This document shows, piece after piece, positions 5,350 through 10,470 of a stretch of DNA of 10,470 nt. The position numbers were made by a program, and so were the translations under genes. Numbering within the stretch: position 1 is the first letter of the stretch; each line of letters begins with the position of its first letter. Source of the DNA: Candidatus Portiera sp. (lineage in GTDB: Bacteria; Pseudomonadota; Gammaproteobacteria; CBDBNL01; JAAOII01); the NCBI GenBank assembly GCA_015163845.1, contig JAAOII010000030.1, forward strand, positions 1-10,470, written 5' to 3'. The notes below the pieces were generated by a model. It searched no databases. It saw nothing but the letters and a program-made list of their open reading frames with translations, and was not told the DNA's origin.

Positions 5350-7812
5350 ATGGTGTTTATTATTGTGTTGTTTGTCTGCTTGATCTTACTTGGTCTATTG
5401 GCGGATAAATTGGTCGTCCCCTTTTGGGGCTGGTTGCTATTGCTGGCTGGGGCGGTCTGTGTTGCACTATTATTGGCTGGCTCTCACTGGCTGTGGTATC
5501 TATTGGTCTTGGCTCCATCGGTTGCCATGGCATTTCCTCAAGTGCGGCTAAAATTGTTAGTGCGTCCTTGGTTGGATAAACTCGCATCTCATTATCTTCA
5601 CAATAAGCAAGATTATACTTATATAAATGTAGATGCAAACATAGGTGTAAATGCAAATATAGGTGTGGCAGCAAAAGATGACTGGCTCAGCGACATAATG
5701 TTAGCTAATCAAGATTCTTTACTAAGTCCGATAACTGCCAAGTCCTTGCCCGCCAAAGAACTTAAAGTAATTTATCAATATTATCATCGGCTACAAATAC
5801 TAGTTAATAAGAGGTCTCAAACAAGCGAAGATATCAGTGGTAGAGAAATATTGCAAGAAATTCATCAAGTAGCCGGTCTCGGCATAGACACTGCCTATGG
5901 TGGCGAGGGTTTGTCAATCCAAGCAAGATATTTACTTTTACTCAAACTTGCTGCCATTGCCCCTAAGGTCGCTGAAGAATTAGCTAATATGAATTGTGGC
6001 ATTGCATCATTATTATCTCAATATGCTAGTCCCCGCCAAAAAGAAAGCATATTGCCGGCCTTAGCCGCAGGCAAAATATTATGCCATACTTTGGACCCGC
6101 GAGTCAGCCAAGGATGGTCTGCGAAAAAAATCCAGCAGTCCCAACAGCCCTTAAGCAATCCCAATCCCAATCAGAGAGGTAAAAATATTAAGAATGATGG
6201 GATAGAAATTCAAGAGCTAGCAAAAATTAAGCAAGCGATCAAGCACCTAGATGCAGATTTAGTTGCTATATATGTGCAGGTCAAATTTAACAGCGGCAAT
6301 CTTAATAAGTTGGATAATACTAACGAAATAGACAGGAAACATAATGGCAATAGTGGCAGGTTGAAAGGGTGCTGGGTCTTACTGGATGATAAAACTATTG
6401 AGGAAGCTGAGGAAGCTCAGCAAGAAAATAAAACTGCCACAAACAAGAAGTCAAACCTATTTATCCCCGATGCTTTAGTAATCTATGATGATTCTAATAA
6501 CGCTGGCTACAGGGGTGAGAATGAGAATGGCGAGGATGGCAATGGCGATAATGGCGACAACAAAAGTTTACTAAAGGATTATTTAAGTGAGAAGTCCGTA
6601 TATATTACGGCATTAAACACTGCGTCCAATCTGGTCAGAGCACATAAATCCAGCAGTTCAATGGCAAACTTAATTGCCGCCCCTACTGGCAAGCAACTTG
6701 ATAAAAACCAGATTACTGCAGCAGCTAATCAATGGCAAGATGCTTGGTTCTTCAAGCAACTAGGTCATGTTCACTTACATAAGTATCTGGATAAGCAAAC
6801 CAGTTGCCTAATCGATTCACTAATATGCTATGAGAATAGTCAGCCGCCTTCTGTTTCCTCCTTGATTTCCCCCATTCACAATTTATTAGAAAAAAGCCCA
6901 CCTTGGCATGATCTAGTGAAAGCATCTGTTAAGCAAATGTCTGATAATGAACGATTAGCAGCTATGGATAATTGGCTGGGCAATTTCATCAGCAACCTAC
7001 TCAGAGTTCTGTATCTAGGAGTGCTTGGTTATCTAATGCTCTTAATACCCTCAATTTCTTTAATATCTTCTCTATTACCTGCCTATGGTAATTTGACTGA
7101 TAAGCAATCGGGGCAAGATACAAATACAAATGCAAATGCAAATATTTCCAAGAATAGACAGAATAGGCAGAATAACTTAGAGGCGACTCATTATGAACTA
7201 CTAAAGAGTTGCTTCGCACTGCTGGTGGACTGTTCAGTCATATCCATGGTCCTTGCTGGCAAAACAACCAACCTGCTAAACCCATTAAAACACTTATATT
7301 ATGCCTATATTATTGTTGTGCATGATAATGGGAGTGCTACAACTGCTAAAGGTGCTAAATATCATGGGGAAGCAATATTCTTTCATTGCAAACAGCAGTT
7401 ATATCAAGCATTTAGATCACTAGCACAAGATAGCCCCATGCCAGTATCAATCCTGCCCTGGTTAGCCAATATACTGCTAAGCTTAAGTCCTAGTCATCGC
7501 TTAAGATCATCTGGCGAAGATTATCAAATCATCAATTACTCCTCCATCCCTTCACAGGAGAGGAATGACTTCTTTGCTGAAATAGAACTAACCAGCCCCC
7601 CATTTGCAGAGTTGGAGGAACAGGTCAAGTTATCTTGGCTAGTCAGAGAAATCTATTCTAATTTAGAAGGCGAGGGATATTCATATCTGGATCCTTCTGC
7701 TAAGAATCTAACTCTCAATGAGTGGCATGTTGAGTTGCTCAAAGCAGAACTCATTACCCGAGAAGATCATAAAATCTTGGAGGACTTTCATAATAACTTC
7801 TCAAGTGTATAA
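5350..7812 (+). CDS. FadE-like membrane protein, degenerate acyl-CoA dehydrogenase (820 aa)
   Basis: Its length is close to E. coli FadE (about 814 aa), the membrane-associated acyl-CoA dehydrogenase of fatty-acid beta-oxidation. Residues 3-61 are hydrophobic, one to three membrane segments, as in FadE. Residues 161-250 fit the ACAD N-terminal domain: GLGIDTAYGGEGLS (177-189), LLSQYASPRQKESILPALAAGK (221-242). Residues 530-820 fit the FadE-specific C-terminal domain: SNLLRVLYLGVLGY (548-561), CFALLVDCSVISMVLAGK (621-638), and a C-terminus resembling FadE's after its PSD segment. The centre does not fit. The ALTxPxAGSD flavin motif is replaced by HTLDPRVSQGW (246-256), and neither the flavin-binding strand domain nor the EGxN catalytic region is recognisable. 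About 200 residues there are low complexity, rich in Asn, Asp, Gly and Lys. I infer a non-catalytic or altered-function derivative. The intact 820-codon frame argues against a fresh pseudogene. AGAG before the ATG is only a weak ribosome site. Confidence 0.65.
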   Translation: MVFIIVLFVCLILLGLLADKLVVPFWGWLLLLAGAVCVALLLAGSHWLWYLLVLAPSVAMAFPQVRLKLLVRPWLDKLASHYLHNKQDYTYINVDANIGVNANIGVAAKDDWLSDIMLANQDSLLSPITAKSLPAKELKVIYQYYHRLQILVNKRSQTSEDISGREILQEIHQVAGLGIDTAYGGEGLSIQARYLLLLKLAAIAPKVAEELANMNCGIASLLSQYASPRQKESILPALAAGKILCHTLDPRVSQGWSAKKIQQSQQPLSNPNPNQRGKNIKNDGIEIQELAKIKQAIKHLDADLVAIYVQVKFNSGNLNKLDNTNEIDRKHNGNSGRLKGCWVLLDDKTIEEAEEAQQENKTATNKKSNLFIPDALVIYDDSNNAGYRGENENGEDGNGDNGDNKSLLKDYLSEKSVYITALNTASNLVRAHKSSSSMANLIAAPTGKQLDKNQITAAANQWQDAWFFKQLGHVHLHKYLDKQTSCLIDSLICYENSQPPSVSSLISPIHNLLEKSPPWHDLVKASVKQMSDNERLAAMDNWLGNFISNLLRVLYLGVLGYLMLLIPSISLISSLLPAYGNLTDKQSGQDTNTNANANISKNRQNRQNNLEATHYELLKSCFALLVDCSVISMVLAGKTTNLLNPLKHLYYAYIIVVHDNGSATTAKGAKYHGEAIFFHCKQQLYQAFRSLAQDSPMPVSILPWLANILLSLSPSHRLRSSGEDYQIINYSSIPSQERNDFFAEIELTSPPFAELEEQVKLSWLVREIYSNLEGEGYSYLDPSAKNLTLNEWHVELLKAELITREDHKILEDFHNNFSSV
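5629..5664 (+). repeat. 18-base tandem repeat, two units, within the FadE-like gene
   Basis: Two 18-base units (5629-5646 and 5647-5664) differ at two positions and keep the reading frame, encoding V-D-A-N-I-G then V-N-A-N-I-G. It lies just after the membrane segments, in a presumed linker before the ACAD-like domain. Confidence 0.85.
6514..6561 (+). repeat. Asn/Asp/Gly-rich coding repeat in the FadE-like gene
   Basis: In-frame runs of GAG/GAT/AAT/GGC codons, with GATGGC- and AATGGC-type units, encode a stretch of Gly, Asn, Asp and Glu (residues 389-404). This falls in the middle of the protein, where an active acyl-CoA dehydrogenase would have its flavin-binding core. Confidence 0.8.
7120..7143 (+). 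repeat. Hexanucleotide repeat, four units, in the FadE-like gene
   Basis: Four consecutive 6-base units: ACAAAT twice, then GCAAAT twice, encoding Thr-Asn-Thr-Asn-Ala-Asn-Ala-Asn. The tract sits in a polar linker just before the C-terminal FadE-like domain. Unit length is a multiple of three, so length changes would preserve the frame. Confidence 0.9.
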
Positions 7813-7832
7813 GTTCACGAGCAGTTGCAAAC

Positions 7833-7891
7833 CTATATAAATTTAAAAAAATTGCAAGTAAACACTCTATAGATAGATAGTGTGATAGAAT
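7833..7891 (+). promoter_or_regulatory. Candidate rpsB-tsf promoter with AT-rich upstream element
   Basis: TGATAGAAT (7883-7891) matches an extended -10 (TG, one base, TAGAAT). No good -35 lies 17 bases upstream. An AT tract at 7833-7853 falls roughly 45-65 bases before the predicted start near 7898, where an alpha-subunit UP element would act, as is common at ribosomal protein promoters. ACACT (7862-7866) and AGTGT (7879-7883) form a 5-bp inverted repeat overlapping the -15 to -35 zone. A transcript from here has a leader of about 100 bases that includes the hairpin below. Confidence 0.45.
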
Positions 7892-7920
7892 GTTACTAAA
7901 TTATTTCGCATTTCTCCAGA

Positions 7921-7985
7921 TCTCTGTTAGGGTGCATTTGAGTATCAATGTTAGCAGAGAGGAGACGGTGTTTGTTATTAACCCT
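7921..7985 (+). promoter_or_regulatory. Structured rpsB leader, candidate S2 autoregulatory element
   Basis: TCTCTGTTA (7921-7929) pairs with TAGCAGAGA (7952-7960) as a 9-bp stem with one G-U pair. Inside it, GGGT (7930-7933) is left as a one-sided bulge, then GCATT (7934-7938) pairs with AATGT (7947-7951) around the loop TGAGTATC. The bulge, with A7929, can pair with ACCCT at 7981-7985, which is 12-16 bases before the start codon, giving a pseudoknot over the ribosome landing site. S2 is known to repress its own operon through the rpsB leader in gammaproteobacteria. The structure is read by eye, and its identity as that element is inferred. Confidence 0.5.
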
Positions 7986-7996
7986 TAGTAAATATT

Positions 7997-9757
7997 ATGG
8001 AAGCAACTATTCAAGACCTGCTTGACGCAGGCGCCCATTTTGGGCACCAATCGAGATATTGGAATCCCAAAATGAAAAAATATATATATGGAACTTACAA
8101 CCATATAAACATTATCAATTTAGAAGAAACTCTTATCGGCTTAAGACGTGCCTGTGAGTTTGTTCATGACCTAGCGAGGAATCGCAAAAAACTATTATTG
8201 GTCGGAACCAAGACAGCAGCTGGTGATATCATCAAGCAAGAGGCAATTGGTATTGGTCAATATTATGTAAATCATAGATGGATGGGTGGAACCTTAACCA
8301 ACTACAATATCATCTGTGCTTCAATTAACAAATTGACCACTTTCCAAAAACAACAAGAAACCGGAATGTTTGAGCAAATTACCAAGAAAGAAGCAATGAT
8401 GCGCACTAGAGCAATGAATAAACTTGAGCGCAACATAGGTGGAATTAAGGATATGAATGGTTTGCCTGATGCTTTATTTGTAGTTGATGTCCGCTATGAA
8501 CATATTGCGGTAGCCGAAGGCAACAAACTTGGCATACCAGTTATGGGGATAGTTGACACAAACAGCAATCCTGACAATATTGATTATATCATCCCTGGCA
8601 ATGACGACTCCATCCGCTCAATAACCTTGTTTATAAACGCAATAACTTCAGCATTTACTGAGGGAGAACAGTTAGCAGAGCAATATTCAATGATGCGTTC
8701 GCCCTCTAAAAATAAAGAAGAGAAAAAACCGGAGCCAACTGGCATAAGTGGTAAATTGAGTAGGAATAGTGCAGATGCTGAAAATGCTCAAGCAACTCAA
8801 GCAATTGATAGTAAAGCTGCTGATAGCCAAACTGATAGTAAAGCTGAAGTAGCAGAACAACAACCAGCTCCCGATACTACTAAACCAACTAATGAATCTG
8901 AAAATGCTGCCAAGGACTCTAATAGCGGTGATGCAATATCTGCTGAAATACCAGCCGCCAAAGTGAAAGAACTACGTGAAATATCTGGTGCCGGCATTAT
9001 GGAATGCAAAAATGCACTAAAAGAATCACAAGGAGATGTAGCTAAAGCAGCTGATCTACTCAGAGAGAGTGGTGTAGCCAAGCAACTCAAAAGAGCTGCT
9101 AGAGATGCCAAAGAAGGAGTGGTTGCCGTCAAAAGTGAAGCCAGCTCTAAAGCAATCTCCGTGGAGATAAATTGTGAGACGGACTTCGTAGCACGTAACG
9201 AAGAGTTCGTTGACTTCGCTGCAAGAGTTGTTGAGAATCTCTATGACAATGAACCCCAGCTGACAGATGATGTTCCTCAACTTACACCCAAGTTAGAAGA
9301 AGAACTTAGTCAGATAAGTCAGAAAATGGGCGAGAAAATTGTCATTGGTAAGTATACTGTAATGATGCCAGAGAAAGGCGGGACAGTCGGGGCTTATGTT
9401 CATAACAACCACAAACTATGTGCACTTGTTAGTATTGATCAAGACAACCCTACCCTAGCAAGAGATCTTGCTATGCAAGTAGCGGCAATGAATCCTGCAG
9501 CAGTTCGTCCTGAAGATATTCCACAAGAACTTATAGACAAAGAAAAGGAAATTTTCTTGGCGCAAATAAAAGACGAAAATAAACCAGATGACATCAAAGA
9601 AAAAATGGTTGCGGGCAAATTGAAAAAGTTTAGTGCTGAAATGTCTCTAAGTGAGCAATCATTTATCAAGAATCCAGATCAAAAAATTGATACCTTGCTT
9701 AAAGAATCAGAAGTCAAGGAAGTCAAATTCATTCGTCATGCCCTTGGCAATAGTTAG
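7997..9757 (+). CDS. rpsB-tsf: Ribosomal protein S2 - elongation factor Ts fusion (586 aa)
   Basis: One uninterrupted frame encodes two proteins normally made separately. Residues 1-232 are ribosomal protein S2 (small-subunit head): DLLDAGAHFGHQSRYWNPKM (7-26), YYVNHRWMGGTLTN (89-102), LGIPVMGIVDTNSNPD (178-193), IIPGNDDSIRS (198-208). Residues 316-586 are EF-Ts, the nucleotide exchange factor for EF-Tu, near its usual 280 aa: the UBA-like AAKVKELREISGAGIMECK (320-338), the EF-Tu-contacting TDFV (395-398), and the core through FIRHALGNS. The linker (233-315) is hydrophilic, rich in Ala, Ser, Lys, Glu, Asp and Gln. No stop separates the halves. No in-frame ATG occurs after M233 until inside EF-Ts; only TTG (L254) and GTG (V323) could restart, neither with a ribosome site. 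So EF-Ts is made as a fusion, or released by proteolysis. The start has no Shine-Dalgarno. pyrH follows nine bases later. Confidence 0.93.
   Translation: MEATIQDLLDAGAHFGHQSRYWNPKMKKYIYGTYNHINIINLEETLIGLRRACEFVHDLARNRKKLLLVGTKTAAGDIIKQEAIGIGQYYVNHRWMGGTLTNYNIICASINKLTTFQKQQETGMFEQITKKEAMMRTRAMNKLERNIGGIKDMNGLPDALFVVDVRYEHIAVAEGNKLGIPVMGIVDTNSNPDNIDYIIPGNDDSIRSITLFINAITSAFTEGEQLAEQYSMMRSPSKNKEEKKPEPTGISGKLSRNSADAENAQATQAIDSKAADSQTDSKAEVAEQQPAPDTTKPTNESENAAKDSNSGDAISAEIPAAKVKELREISGAGIMECKNALKESQGDVAKAADLLRESGVAKQLKRAARDAKEGVVAVKSEASSKAISVEINCETDFVARNEEFVDFAARVVENLYDNEPQLTDDVPQLTPKLEEELSQISQKMGEKIVIGKYTVMMPEKGGTVGAYVHNNHKLCALVSIDQDNPTLARDLAMQVAAMNPAAVRPEDIPQELIDKEKEIFLAQIKDENKPDDIKEKMVAGKLKKFSAEMSLSEQSFIKNPDQKIDTLLKESEVKEVKFIRHALGNS
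8806..8846 (+). repeat. 14-base direct repeat in the S2-EF-Ts linker
   Basis: TGATAGTAAAGCTG occurs at 8806-8819 and again at 8833-8846, 27 bases (nine codons) apart and in frame, encoding Asp-Ser-Lys-Ala twice. TGAAAATGCT is likewise repeated at 8779-8788 and 8899-8908. This suggests that the linker grew partly by short duplications. Confidence 0.8.
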
Positions 9758-9766
9758 TCAAGATTG

Positions 9767-10470
9767 ATGCTGTATAAACGCATCCTGCTTAAAATAAGTG
9801 GTGAGTTTCTCGCTGGCAAAGATAATATCGGAATAAACTCTGAAATTCTCAAAAATATTGCAACACAGATAAACTCACTGAGCAAGGATGGTTTGGAGAT
9901 TGGTATAGTCGTAGGCGGAGGTAACTTAGTGCGTGGCGAACAAATTGCCAAAGTTGGTGTGGACCGAGTTGCTGGTGATCAAATGGGAATGTTGGCTACC
10001 GCCATTAATGGAATTGCCTTAAGAGATGCCTTGGAGAAGAATAATGTTCGAGTCAAGTTGGTATCTGCCGTTCCAATAAACGGTATGCTTGAGTCCCATA
10101 ACCCACGAAATGTCAACCGATATCTTAAAGAAGGTGAGATAGTTATCTTCTGTGGAGGCACGGGCAACCCCTACTTCACTACTGACACAGCATCATGCCT
10201 CAGAGCCATAGAAATAAAAGCAGATGTAATGCTGAAAGGGACTAAGGTTGATGGCATCTATTCGGCTGACCCAGAGACCAACAGCGACTGCGAAAAATTT
10301 AATGAGATAAGCTACCGCAAGGTTATCGATATGAATTTGCAAGTAATGGATCTTACGGCAATTACTATGGCACGTGACCATAATTTGCCAATAAGAGTAT
10401 TTAACATTACCGAGTCCAATATGATAATTAACATAGTTAAGGACTTAAATCAAGGCACTCTTATTAACTG
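9767..10470 (+). CDS. pyrH: UMP kinase PyrH (234 codons visible, 3' end off the window)
   Basis: Phosphorylates UMP to UDP with ATP in pyrimidine nucleotide synthesis; bacterial PyrH is a cytosolic hexamer of the amino-acid kinase fold, typically activated by GTP and inhibited by UTP. Visible blocks: YKRILLKISGE (3-13), IVVGGGNLVRG (47-57), VAGDQMGMLAT (68-78), the substrate-binding GTGNPYFTTDTASCLRAIE (131-149), LKGTKVDGIYSADP (156-169) and MDLTAITMARDHNLPIRVFN (194-213). The last visible residues, GTLIN, correspond to GTLI just before the end of E. coli PyrH, so at most a few codons are missing. The ATG at 9767 lies nine bases after the rpsB-tsf stop; E. coli PyrH has about six extra residues before YKRILLK. 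Only a weak AAGA precedes the start, so translation probably depends on coupling to the upstream gene. The order rpsB-tsf-pyrH is conserved in bacteria. Confidence 0.97.
   Translation, partial: MLYKRILLKISGEFLAGKDNIGINSEILKNIATQINSLSKDGLEIGIVVGGGNLVRGEQIAKVGVDRVAGDQMGMLATAINGIALRDALEKNNVRVKLVSAVPINGMLESHNPRNVNRYLKEGEIVIFCGGTGNPYFTTDTASCLRAIEIKADVMLKGTKVDGIYSADPETNSDCEKFNEISYRKVIDMNLQVMDLTAITMARDHNLPIRVFNITESNMIINIVKDLNQGTLIN

Noticed and set aside
5360..5674. 104-codon minus-strand frame opposite the FadE-like N-terminus
   Set aside because: Its His/Leu repeat is the complement of the 18-base tandem repeat; it has no family resemblance and is antisense to a better gene.
7120..7143. Short repeats as a CRISPR array or iterons
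   Set aside because: The units are 6 bases without spacers, lie inside a coding frame and encode an Asn-rich linker.
7825..7857. TTGCAA pair (7825-7830 and 7852-7857) as a terminator for the FadE-like gene
   Set aside because: Only a 6-bp stem with a 21-base loop and no following T-tract; the hexamer is self-complementary, so the pairing is easily fortuitous.
8693..8970. S2-EF-Ts fusion as a sequencing artefact or hidden separate tsf start
   Set aside because: The linker reads as hydrophilic coding sequence throughout in one frame. The ATG at about 8929-8933 is out of frame with EF-Ts, and TTG (L254) and GTG (V323) lack ribosome sites. A run of six A near 8725 is the only obvious homopolymer, and a shift there would not supply a tsf start. 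It still needs read-level confirmation.
8797..9132. 111-codon open frame on the minus strand across the linker and EF-Ts start
   Set aside because: It is antisense to a strongly supported gene and its Ala/Ser/Leu-rich translation is a by-product of the low-complexity linker.

Overview
This AT-rich window contains seven protein genes and no recognisable RNA gene, insertion sequence or CRISPR array. The housekeeping proteins resemble gammaproteobacterial versions by eye: SecA with a CxCx8CH zinc tail, S2/EF-Ts/UMP kinase in the usual rpsB-tsf-pyrH order, and a FadE-type acyl-CoA dehydrogenase relative. I place it in a gammaproteobacterium-like lineage with unusual features. That placement rests on remembered family sequences, not on a tree.

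Layout. From 1 to 5267 everything is on the minus strand, so the gene order runs right to left: an aldo/keto reductase (4275-5267), secA (1425-4190), a PlsC-family acyltransferase (227-1441, overlapping the secA end by 17 bases) and the first third of a percent-free partial tyrS (1-200, 66 codons visible, cut by the window edge). From 5350 everything is on the plus strand: an 820-residue membrane protein that looks like a decayed FadE (5350-7812), a 184-base regulatory gap, a single reading frame joining ribosomal protein S2 to elongation factor Ts (7997-9757), and pyrH (9767 to the window edge). The two halves diverge from an 82-base intergenic region at 5268-5349.

How the genes fit together. 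The left block joins protein export (SecA), phospholipid acylation and Tyr-tRNA charging in one probable transcript. The right block is the conserved translation/pyrimidine cluster, but with S2 and EF-Ts fused through a hydrophilic linker of about 80 residues. Upstream of it is a plausible extended -10 promoter, followed by a structured leader with a bulged hairpin. The bulge can pair with bases just upstream of the S2 start codon, a layout expected of an S2 autoregulatory site.

The main unusual points are the S2-EF-Ts fusion; the FadE-like protein that has lost the recognisable FAD/catalytic core while keeping both ends; the candidate pseudoknot in the rpsB leader; and the lack of a convincing Shine-Dalgarno sequence in front of essentially every gene. 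No stretch over 300 bases lacks a gene.
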